Shown in pieces: positions 49,272-58,467 of a stretch of 64,000 bases of DNA (position 1 is the stretch's first letter; each line of letters starts with the position of its first letter). The notes beneath the pieces were generated by a model. That model did no database searches and was not told the DNA's origin. It saw nothing but the letters and a program-made list of their open reading frames with translations. The position numbers and the translations under genes were made by a program. This DNA comes from Adineta vaga (lineage: Eukaryota; Rotifera), in the NCBI GenBank assembly GCA_021613535.1, contig CP075496.1, forward strand, positions 8,308,001 to 8,372,000, read 5' to 3'.

Positions 49272-50942
49272 TTATTCGTGAGGAAAATATGGACATTCTT
49301 TTCTTAAATGTCCATATTTTCGACAACCATAACATTTTCGTCGCTTAAAACGTCTTGAACTATGACATAAACGAAGAGAAGAATATGGATGAGATGTTAA
49401 ATAGGATGAATAAATTGATGATATACGTCTTTGAATATTTGATGAATAAGATTTATAAGGATGATAATGTATCGGATGATGATTATGTTGAATAGCATCC
49501 GAATTCATTTGTGATGAGATTTGATCGAATATATTCCAAATATTATTCTGTTCTGTAGAATTATTCAATGTAGGTATTAAATCACTTAATATCGGTGTAT
49601 TACTATCGGAGGTGGATGAATAGAGAAGATCACTATATTGTTCTGGTGATATGTCAACATGTAGAGTTGGTTGAATATAATCTGTTTGTTCTGTTATAGG
49701 AACAATATTTAAATGATTTTCCATGAAAGAAGTTGATGAAACGGAAATTGGTTCAATTGTTTGATGAGTTGTATTATCGTTATAATCATCATCTAGAATG
49801 AAATCATATTTGATGCAATATATTCCTATTCTTCTACAGTTTTTATTACCTGTAGATAAATCAATACAAGTCGGAGATGTTAATATTAAATATTCTTGTT
49901 CGAACTTTTTTATAATATCATTTGTAAAAAATCGTCGATTTAGATGATTTAAATTTAATGAAGATATTGAACAGGAGCATAATCGTGGACTTTGTCGTTG
50001 AAATTGTAACCATGATGGTAAGGCATATTTGACTGTTTCACTTAAATTAAAACCAGTATCAAAATAGAAATGATATGTCCCAGGAAAAATAACGACTAGT
50101 TCATTTAATTTTTGTTCTATTTGATAATATTCAATCGAATGTAATTGAAGAAATGATGGATTGATAAGAAGAGATTTATGTTGAAGTGGTGATAAACAAG
50201 AGGATGATATATCCGAAAATAGTTTTAATTTATTGACTAATTCTTCTAGTTTCGTATAGGATGATGGATGAATAATATACCAAATTTTAGCTGCACCATG
50301 ATGTAGATAATTTAAACAAATAAGATCATGATCATCAATATGAAGACCAACAGAAGTTGACCACATGCCCATATGAAGAAAAGGTGTTGTAACTCCTAGA
50401 TAAGTAAAACATAAAGCATTCGTAACATGAATGTAGAAACGAGAAAATTTACCTGAAATTGGTTTTGGATAATATTTGAGTAATGATGCTAAATTAGTCA
50501 TATTAAAAACATTTTCTCTTTTCGCAAATAAACTCTCATCAATATTTGATATATACAATGAGATATTATTTGTAATTGTTGACCAAAAATAATCTATAAA
50601 ATTTTGATTTATTGTATCGTTCAAACGATATGGATCACTTTCTGCAACTATTTTACATTCTTCATAGGTCATAAAACGTCGTTTTGTTGTTTCAGAATTT
50701 TGTATATAATATACATTTGATTGATGAGATGAACGAATAATTGTTTGTTTAATATAAATTTTTATTTGACGTATTTCATAAGGATTTTTTATAAGTGGAA
50801 TCCAACGACTAGGTGGAATGAGTTTGACAGCACCAAAACGTCTTTGAAGACTTGTTTCATGATGACTTAAATAGCTTGGTAAAGCTTTCCATTGTTCGAA
50901 TGTTGGTGTTAATATCGGAATGAATTTTACATTATTCTCCAT
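49272..50942 (-). CDS. KDM4-like JmjN/JmjC histone demethylase with C-terminal CCHC zinc knuckle
   Basis: The frame is open for 556 codons, but two 57-nt GT-AG introns (50452-50396 and 49849-49793) lie in frame; splicing gives 518 residues. The N-terminus is JmjN (FIPILTPTFEQWKALPSYLS then GAVKLIPPSRW). JmjC has the iron ligands as H-x-D (GLHIDDHDL) and a distal H (FPGTYHFYFDTGFNLSE), with Asn in LNYL and Lys in AKIWY for 2-oxoglutarate. KDM4's structural zinc site is retained: CLSPLQHK and RLCSC. KDM4 has H-x-E, so this enzyme differs in one iron ligand, a change seen in active JmjC relatives. The Ser/Thr-rich tail ends in CYGCRKYGHLRKEC, a perfect C-x2-C-x4-H-x4-C knuckle. H3K9/K36 demethylation is inferred from the family. 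Confidence 0.82.
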   Translation of the reverse strand: MENNVKFIPILTPTFEQWKALPSYLSHHETSLQRRFGAVKLIPPSRWIPLIKNPYEIRQIKIYIKQTIIRSSHQSNVYYIQNSETTKRRFMTYEECKIVAESDPYRLNDTINQNFIDYFWSTITNNISLYISNIDESLFAKRENVFNMTNLASLLKYYPKPISGKFSRFYIHVTNALCFTYLGVTTPFLHMGMWSTSVGLHIDDHDLICLNYLHHGAAKIWYIIHPSSYTKLEELVNKLKLFSDISSSCLSPLQHKSLLINPSFLQLHSIEYYQIEQKLNELVVIFPGTYHFYFDTGFNLSETVKYALPSWLQFQRQSPRLCSCSISSLNLNHLNRRFFTNDIIKKFEQEYLILTSPTCIDLSTGNKNCRRIGIYCIKYDFILDDDYNDNTTHQTIEPISVSSTSFMENHLNIVPITEQTDYIQPTLHVDISPEQYSDLLYSSTSDSNTPILSDLIPTLNNSTEQNNIWNIFDQISSQMNSDAIQHNHHPIHYHPYKSYSSNIQRRISSIYSSYLTSHPYSSLRLCHSSRRFKRRKCYGCRKYGHLRKECPYFPHE

Positions 50943-51135
50943 ACATATGTACGTTCAGTTTGTTGTTGAGTAGACAGACACTCGGACACTTTTTGTAACC
51001 TTACTGAAGACAAACATGATTATTCAACTGTGACTTAGGTTATTCACGTTTTTTCTTGTTCTTTTCATCGTTTCTCTCTCCTTCTCTTTTTCGCTCGTCA
51101 CATACAATATGTCGCCGTCATTCTAATACAGCATG
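50943..51135. other. Divergent spacer upstream of the demethylase
   Basis: Short spacer between the demethylase start and tRNA-Cys, probably holding the demethylase promoter. Confidence 0.4.
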
Positions 51136-51207
51136 GGGGATATAGCTCAGTGGTAGAGCATTCGACTGCAGATCGAGAGGTCCCTGGTTCAATCCCGGGT
51201 GTCCCCT
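51136..51207 (+). tRNA. tRNA-Cys (GCA)
   Basis: The 72-nt cloverleaf folds completely. The acceptor stem is GGGGATA with TGTCCCC, the D arm is GCTC/GAGC, and the anticodon loop CTGCAGA carries GCA. The T arm is CCTGG-TTCAATC-CCGGG. The discriminator base is T, as in tRNA-Cys, and a T-run terminator follows at once (ATTTTTTTT). A-box and B-box sequences are in place. No intron. Confidence 0.97.
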
Positions 51208-51979
51208 AATTTTTTTTCTATCTACAAAAAAAACCTATGTTCTATTATATTTTCTTTTTAATTAGTTTATATAAATATTCATATCATCGTTCGATTACGA
51301 GACAGTTACTGACTTTTATCATGCAATATAACTATCAATATATATGTGTCTATTCAATGATAAAAGCTATTAGAAAATGAAAATATACGTAGACAGGTCA
51401 TAGTGGCGTTTACGAACGAATAGAACATAGAAAGAAAAAGAAATGTGTCATAAGGTATATAGATGTTCGTTTGTTTTTATCTTTATTGTTAAACGAATGA
51501 AGAGATTCAGTGATTGTTTGTTAAGATATATTTTTGTTGAATATACGATACAAAATGAGAATATTTATCAAAATAAATACAATCAAAAATAAGTCTAATT
51601 TTTCTTTAGATATTTATTTTACATTTACATGTTCACTGTATCAATAAAGATATTGGATTGAAAGTACGTAATAAAAGATTATTCATATTTCAAAATAAAT
51701 GATCGTCTTCTTCTCGTTCATCTAGAGTCATCTCAAGTATATTATTTCTATTAGTTTACACTGGTAACGAATAGTTTAGTATTACTACCTCAATGATTTG
51801 TCAGCAATGTATGGTAAAGAAACTAAGATAAAAAAATCTATTTTAAATACTATTATCTTATCATGAAATATACTTCTTTAAGAACTATTCTATATCATAT
51901 CTTTGTATTATTTCGTAATCAAGGTTATATAAGATAGTTAAAGTAAAATTTAATTCTTTGTAGAATTTTACATCCATTT
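51208..51979. other. Intergenic, carboxypeptidase Q promoter region
   Basis: AT-rich 770 bases with nothing recognised apart from the tRNA terminator at its start. Confidence 0.5.
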
Positions 51980-53483
51980 ATGTATTGGTTATTTCTTATA
52001 CTTCCGGTGATTTGTGTAACAAGTCGTTCAGTTCTTTTTGAAGATCAATCAGCACCGAAAGCTATTTCAGATCGTTTGATTGAATTAGTTACTCAAGGTG
52101 CTTTTCGTGGTGTGACATATTATCGTTTAGCAGCCTTAGCTGATACAATCGGCCCTCGTCTATGTGGAAATGAATCATTAACTCATGCAGTTGAATGGGT
52201 ACAAAATGTGATGATAAAAGAAGGTTTGGAAAATGTTCATATGGAACCAGTTCAAATACCTCATTGGGTTCGTGGTGAGGAACATGCTCGATTAATTCAA
52301 CCACGTTATGCGAAATTATCAATGCTTGGTCTCGGTAATTCTGTTGGTACAGGTCCGAAAGGTATTCAAGCACCTGTACTTGTTGTCCGATCATTTGACG
52401 AATTAGATGCAAGATGTGCTGACGCTCGTAATAAAATCGTTGTATTCAATCCACAATGTGATTGGGAAGCACAACCTGTTGGTTGTTATGGACCAGTTGT
52501 TGCCTATCGTTCAGGTGGTGCATCACATGCTGCAAAATGTGGAGCATTGGCATCTCTTAGTCGATCAGCTGCATCACATTCTATTGATTCACCACATACT
52601 GGTATGATGCATTATGATTCCGCTTATCCAAAAATTCCTGCAGCGTCACTTTCTGTTGAACATGCCGATATGCTCGAACGTTTTCAACGACGAAATCAAT
52701 CCATCGAAATACTTCTCTATATGGAAGCGCAAACATTACCTGATGTTGTTGGTTATAATCTTGTTGCTGAAATCAAAGGTTCAACTTTACCAAATGAAAC
52801 GGTATTAGTTAGTGGCCATCTTGATAGTTGGGATGTTGGTCAAGGTAAATCACTTCGGTTTCTTTTCTTGATTGTCATGAATTCTTGTTTTAGGTGCTAT
52901 GGATGATGGTGGTGGTGCAATGATTTCTTGGACTGTTTTATCTCTACTTCATTATCTTAATATTCGAGCTAAACGAACTATTCGTTGCGTACTTTGGTCA
53001 TGTGAAGAATTTGGTGGAATTGGTGCAGACCAATATTTTACAGCACATGAAGATGAAGTACCACGTATGAGTATTGTCATGGAATCAGATATGGGTGTAT
53101 TTCATCCACTTGGCCTTGATTTTCAAGGAACAAATAAGTCCCAACAGGTAGAAATTCGTTACTTTTTTTTTTCGAAGCAAGAAAACGATTTTTATTAAAT
53201 AAAATTATTTACTTAGATTATTCAAACAATATCTCAACAATTAATATCAATAAATGCCACTCAAGTTGACGCAGGCGGTGGCGGTACTGATATCGATCCA
53301 TGGGTAGAACGTGGTGTTCCTGGTGCTTCACTTCTGAACGATAATCGGAATTACTTTGCCTATCACCATTCTAATGGTGATATGATGAATGTATTAAATT
53401 CAACGGATGTCGATTTAGCAGCTGCAGTATGGGCAGTTTATGCTTATGCTATAGCAGATCTTGATAATCTTCTGCCACGTTAA
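51980..53483 (+). CDS. CPQ: Carboxypeptidase Q (plasma glutamate carboxypeptidase), peptidase family M28
   Basis: Three exons (51980-52844, 52894-53147, 53217-53483) join in phase to 461 residues, close to the family's usual length. The N-terminus MYWLFLILPVICVTSRSV is a signal peptide, so the enzyme enters the secretory/lysosomal route. All five di-zinc ligand motifs are present: VSGHLDSWDVG (H), GAMDDGGGA (D), SCEEFGGIG (E, general base plus ligand), ESDMGVFHPLG (D) and YFAYHHSNGDMMN (H). The family hydrolyses dipeptides with unsubstituted termini. The propeptide region is LFEDQSAPKAISDRLIELVT. Nothing looks degraded, so an active enzyme is expected. Confidence 0.94.
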
Positions 53484-53667
53484 CTCTGTTCATTTTGATT
53501 GTTTGTCTTTTCATAGTTTATTTATTCTTTCATTTAAAAGAAACAAAGAAAAAGAAAAAATACGACTTGTTCTTCAACGCACGAACAAAATTGTAGTTTG
53601 GTTGTCAATCATTTGAAGTACAAAGTTTATATAAAATCAAATAGAAACGATTAGATGAAGATTTTAT
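53484..53667. other. Short spacer
   Basis: AT-rich 184-base spacer between carboxypeptidase Q and the ART-TPR gene on the same strand, with nothing recognised. Confidence 0.4.
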
Positions 53668-55908
53668 GTGTCACTTGTACATTTTTCTATTGAATCCTTT
53701 ACGCACATGGCAACAACAACGGCAGCAACACCATTGAAGGACAGTGGTATACATATTATTGTCTACGATGAACGTGATAAATTTCTTCCACTTCTACGTA
53801 AAGCAATAGTTGAACCACTTTCATCATTCAATCATCTAGGATCTTGTATGACCTATATAGATGAAATTACGATGGAAAATGAAGCAGTTGTTGTAGTTAC
53901 AACATCAGTCGAAAATCGTGTTTTAAAAACGTTTGAAAGTTCAAATCTTATAGAAGCTGTTTTTATTTTCTCGACAACGAACAAAACTATAGATAGATCA
54001 CTTACCAAAGTCGTTGGTATTTATTCTCGAATTAATGATTTATTACCGATATTATTTGAAACAGTGGATTCGATCGAAATACAACTGAATGGAAATAGTA
54101 TTCTTTTTCATTGTGCAAACAATGGTAGTGATAATTTCAGTTTTTATTTTTATCATCTCTGGTTTAATCGAAATCTAACGCAAAAATTAACAAAAACTGA
54201 TCTTGTCGAACAAGCAAATATTTTCTTTCGTTCAAATAAACAAATGAAAACTGTTATCCATGACTTTGACGTTACATATAATAAATCAGATGCATTAAGA
54301 TGGATTGATAAATATAATTATCCATTTCCATATTATATACTTATATCAAATGCTCTTCGTACACATGATCAACATATTTTAGGGTTAACTCGTTTTTTTA
54401 TTGCTGATATAACACGACAATTGAAACTTTTATCATTAATTAATATTTCCAATTCGGCCTATTATGGTACAAAATTGCCTATATCAATAGTTGATCGATT
54501 TGAACATCAAACATCAAGAGATATCATTGCTTTTCAATGTTTTCTTCCTGTAACAAAATCGAGAGCCAATGCATTAGCAGCCGCAATAAAACCAACAAGT
54601 CGTCGAAAGATGGCTAGTGTACTTTTTAAAATAGATGCAAGTAATGCATATGGTGTTCATATGAATGATATTATCTTCATTGATATGGCTACACCATTTC
54701 ATATTGTAAATGTTTCAAGATATGCTGGTTTCAATAGTGGTCAACAGTTGGTGACAATTGTTCAATTAGTTGCACTTGAACCTGTTTATAAACAACAATT
54801 ATATGAACAATTTATTCAAAAACAAATAAAAGCAGGCAGAACATTAGATGACTTTTTAATTGATACAGTACCTCTTCTCAAGTAAAATAAGATTGAAGAA
54901 AATCTTCTATTGAGTTTTCCTTTTCTAATTTTAGAACGAACGATAGTATTAAAAAACAAAAAGGTAAGAAATCGGATGGATTCATATTTGTTTTTCGTAT
55001 TATTTTATCTTGTTTTAGTGCCACAAAAAAGTGAAAATACACAAGATATTTGGTACGTATCGATACTTGTCTTTTTGAAGTGCGAGAATCAAACTGAGAA
55101 GAATTGTCTATTTTTCTTACTTGATGATCTTTATCTTTGTTCTTGTGAATTTAGCGAAAATGAAGCTATAGCAGATGAATTTATATCTCGTGGAGAATGG
55201 AATCAAGCGATTGATGCAATGGCTGGAATAAAAGATCCAAATGTTCGTGTGTTAAACAAAGCAGGTTGTATATTACATGAATATTTACAAAATCTACCAG
55301 CTGCACTTGAATGTCATGAACGTGCATTACGTCAAGCTATCGATAGAGAACGAGCAGAAACGCTTGTCTATCTTGGTAATGTTCATAATGATATGGGACA
55401 ACATGTCGAAGCATTGAAATGTTATTCTCAAGCATTACAATGGTATGAAAATGAAAATCCAAAAGATCCAGCTACAATTGCTCGATGTCTTGTTGGCCTT
55501 GGTAATTCACATTGGGCTTGTAAACAACTCGATGAAGCACTTGATTGTGCTCGACGAGCTCTTATTCTTCGTGAACAAGAAGTCAAACCAAGAAATGATT
55601 TTGATATAGCTGGTTGTCTTGGTAATATGGGAAATATATTACATGATCAAGGTGATATGGAAGGAGCATTAGCATGTGCTAAACGAGCTGCTGAAATATT
55701 GAATCAATGTGGAAAAGGTGATCCTCGTCTAGCTGCAGCATTAAATAATTTAGGTGCGATGTATCAAGTCTGTGGTGATTATCCTAAAGCACGCGAAAAT
55801 TTTCAACGTGCACTCGATGCTTTACCAACGGAAAATCATCCATATAGAACAAGTACATTGAACAATATTGCTCGATTGAATACGATTGAAAAAGCTCAAA
55901 AATCATAA
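53668..55908 (+). CDS. Bdelloid-type ADP-ribosyltransferase-fold/TPR protein with altered catalytic motifs
   Basis: Two exons (53668-54881 and 55155-55908) join in phase (AA|C) to 655 residues. A downstream in-frame ATG at 53707 (MATTTAATPLKDSG) may be the real start. Domain 1 (about residues 25-135) is a Rossmann-like segment (IHIIVYDERDKFLPLLRKAI, then NEAVVVVTTSVENRVLKTFE and LIEAVFIFSTTNKTI), diverged from the family pattern. A helical linker (RFFIADITRQLKLLSL) precedes an ART-fold region (YYGTKLPIS, IIAFQCFLPVTK, ASVLFKIDASNAYGVHMNDI). The R, S-T-S and E-x-E catalytic positions of arginine-ART enzymes appear replaced (YYGTK, FLPVT, NDIIFID), so catalysis is doubtful. The second exon encodes five or six tetratricopeptide repeats of kinesin-light-chain type (LGNVHNDMGQHVEALKCYSQ). 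Confidence 0.72.
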
Positions 55909-56354
55909 TTAGATTTTTATGAATGATAAAAGCAAATAAAATTAAGCTTTTTTTGTCAATATAATGTATCATTTTGAATTTGTGATGTCATCCTTGAAAC
56001 ATTAAAACAATTATTTTTAGGAGTACATTTGTTTTAATATTGATGGATATTCTCCATAAGTTATGTTTAGTTTCAGACTTCAATGATTTAAGTTGTTGCA
56101 TAATCGATGAAAATCATCTCTCGCAATTTTTCTTTTTTTGATTCTTTTGTAAGAATGAATTTGCAGTTCTTTTCTCTCATTTCTCGCTTATCAATGTTAA
56201 CGAGTACACTACTCTATTTTCATTATTGTATGTAAGTTGTCTTTGACGACAAGCAAAACGAGATCGAATAAAGAAGAAGAAGAAAAACGAGTGCGCAATT
56301 CAAATCACATTCTGATTATTTTTTATTCTCGAAACAATCATTCTTTACTCCGTA
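55909..56354. other. Intergenic, nothing recognised
   Basis: AT-rich sequence after the TPR stop, probably including the promoter of the first small gene. Confidence 0.4.
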
Positions 56355-56549
56355 ATGGACAAGGCTGTACATGATCTATATAAAGAAACAAATGATGATC
56401 AACAAAAAGTGATTGCACCAAATGATGGTAGTTCAACATCGGTACCAACAGCAACTGAAACAGTTGGCCAAAGCCTTGTTGGTCAACAAGCAACAAAACC
56501 AGTAACTCAAGCTGATACAGAAGCAAATCCAGCTATCAAACCGAATTGA
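56355..56549 (+). CDS. Small disordered protein, tandem paralogue 1
   Basis: A 64-residue intronless ORF starting MDKAVHDLYKETNDDQQKVI and ending TEANPAIKPN. It is hydrophilic and rich in Thr, Gln, Ala, Pro and Asn, with no Trp, Phe or Cys and only one Tyr, so intrinsic disorder is expected. The next small ORF shares MD-x-AV at the start and EANP-x-x-x-P at the end. Its function is unknown, and its composition alone does not prove a desiccation role. Confidence 0.5.
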   Translation: MDKAVHDLYKETNDDQQKVIAPNDGSSTSVPTATETVGQSLVGQQATKPVTQADTEANPAIKPN

Positions 56550-56632
56550 CATTCAAACTTTCTTTTTCTCCTATTTGTAAAAATAATCATGAATAATTTT
56601 GTTTTTTAGATATAAAAAAAAGTTTATTCATA

Positions 56633-56660
56633 CGTATATATATATATAAATATATATATA
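56633..56660. repeat. TA-rich run
   Basis: A TATATA tract lies directly before the second small ORF and may overlap its promoter/5' UTR. Confidence 0.75.
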
Positions 56661-56825
56661 ATGGATCACGCCGTAGTAGAAAACGAAAAACGACAAACAG
56701 ATATTAAAACTGTACCTGATGATGCTAAAACAGGTGCGACAGCAGCAAATAGTCAACCACCAGATACAACAACGTTAGAAGGAACAATAGCGAATGAAGC
56801 GAATCCAACCACAAATCCACGTTGA
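56661..56825 (+). CDS. Small disordered protein, tandem paralogue 2
   Basis: A 54-residue intronless ORF beginning MDHAVVENEKRQTDIKTVPD and ending NEANPTTNPR. It resembles the preceding ORF at both ends, lies 111 bases downstream on the same strand, and has the same disordered Thr/Ala/Pro/Asn-rich make-up without aromatic residues or Cys. The pair most simply arose by tandem duplication followed by divergence of the middle. The shared ends argue that both are translated. Confidence 0.5.
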   Translation: MDHAVVENEKRQTDIKTVPDDAKTGATAANSQPPDTTTLEGTIANEANPTTNPR

Positions 56826-57297
56826 ACTTGATGTATGAATAACTTTTATAAGGACTAAGTTTTAAGATTATTTTTCTTCTTTGTATCATATTCAAGTAAT
56901 AAACGATAAAAAAAACAACTAAACGGATGCTAACACTATATTCAGTTAAAACAGCAAGTACTTTAGAGCATCAGTTCTTGAAAGCTAATAAAATATGATG
57001 CTATGAACGCAGACAGGACTAAAATCCTAGATAACGGTTCTTTATAAGAATAAGAGACATATGATTTTTACTTCGTATTTTAATAAGAACAATTTGTCAA
57101 ATTTGAGTGCGATAAGAAAAAAAGTCAAAAAGAAACACGTATAACAATAAAATTCAATTTTTTTTGTCAAAATTTATCAGGAGACAAAGACAATTGAATT
57201 AAAATTTAATACTAAATACTACAATATTTTGGTCAAAAACTGACGTGATCAATCTGACAGATTATAATTGATATATACAAAACACAGTCTATAGTTT
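56826..57297. other. Intergenic, nothing recognised
   Basis: AT-rich 3' flanks of the small ORFs (+) and the XLF-like gene (-), with no other feature seen. Confidence 0.5.
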
Positions 57298-58337
57298 TCA
57301 AACAGAGACTAAAGTAGCTGTTGCATTACTTCGTAAACGTTTCATTTGGTGATCATCATTTTCTGGATTCATTGTTGATGTTATCGAACGTTTTGCAATA
57401 CGTGATGCTAAACCAATATCATCATTATTCTGCTCATCACCATTAGTAACAGCTTGATCTACAATATTGTTTAAAATTGATGAAACCGTTTCTATATCTT
57501 GATCTTCGCCTTCTTCATCCAAGTCTTCTAATGCTTTCATATAAGATTTTTTGAGTAAACATATATCAAGAAAATTCTGACCACCACGACGACCAAATGA
57601 TGCTTTCCATAAACGACCAGTCGTTGATGACGATAATATTTCATCATCTTCATCTTCTTCTAAAGAAAAATAATAGTTTTTTTTATTATCAAAAATGATC
57701 ATTTAGAATTACAGATGAGCTTACCTTCTTGATCATCGATCAGTGTCATTGGTGTCGATAGGAAAAGTTTGGAATCAAATTGCGGTAATTCATCTTTATG
57801 TTCTAATAATTCACATAGATATGTTTGTCGTTGAGATAATTCTTTAACTTGTATTAATAATTGTCTAACATAATGTTGTTCAAATAGTTCGGAACGTTCT
57901 TCACAACGAAATTTAAACTTTAAATCCCCATGAAAAATTTCAATCGATAATAATCGTGATGATAATAGTTTAGCATGTAATTCATTATCTGATTTATCTT
58001 GTTTAAGAGAATCAATAGCTAACATAGATTGTAGACGTTCTAAGACAGATACTAAATCACCACGATGAAAAGATGTCTTTCGTGGATTATTTAATAATTG
58101 TAAACGTTGACGAATTTTTTCCTCATTTAAATATTCAAAATAAGCCGTACCATTCAGATAAAATGCAATTGATATTGATGTATCAGTAAAATGTGGTTGA
58201 CATAATATCACAAGATGACGATAAGGTGGATCAAGACAACCGACAAATGTTGACAATGGTGATGACATACGAATAAGACGTATTGGTGTTTGAGCAAATG
58301 TACGAGAACATGTTGAGGCAAAATCTTCGAAAGACAT
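57298..58337 (-). CDS. NHEJ1: XLF/NHEJ1-like DNA end-joining factor (divergent)
   Basis: Two exons (58337-57725 and 57659-57298) give 324 residues. The N-terminal half alternates short strands, ending KFKFRCEERSELFEQHYVRQ, then a long helix LLIQVKELSQRQTYLCELLE followed by HKDELPQ. This head-to-helix junction lines up with the human XLF segment around QHLIRPLMG and its RELATLLHMKD helix: a QH-x-x-R start, evenly spaced leucines and a KD end. The tail is acidic, then has a KRSITSTMNPENDDHQMKRL stretch. XLF bridges XRCC4 filaments to join broken DNA ends. The similarity is structural-pattern level, and PAXX or XRCC4 relatives remain possible. It lies 130 bases downstream of the carrier on the same strand. 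Confidence 0.6.
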
Positions 58338-58467
58338 ATCTGAAATAAGGAAAAACCTAGACTACTTGCTTTCTTTTTCTTCGAAAGACTAAATGGGAAA
58401 AGCACTGTTTGAAATCTAAAAAACTATTCGGATTCTTTTTCTTTCTGTCGAAATTTATGTCTTGTTT

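Noticed and set aside
52089-52412. 107-codon ORF on the minus strand inside carboxypeptidase Q
   Set aside because: Antisense shadow of a well-conserved coding exon.
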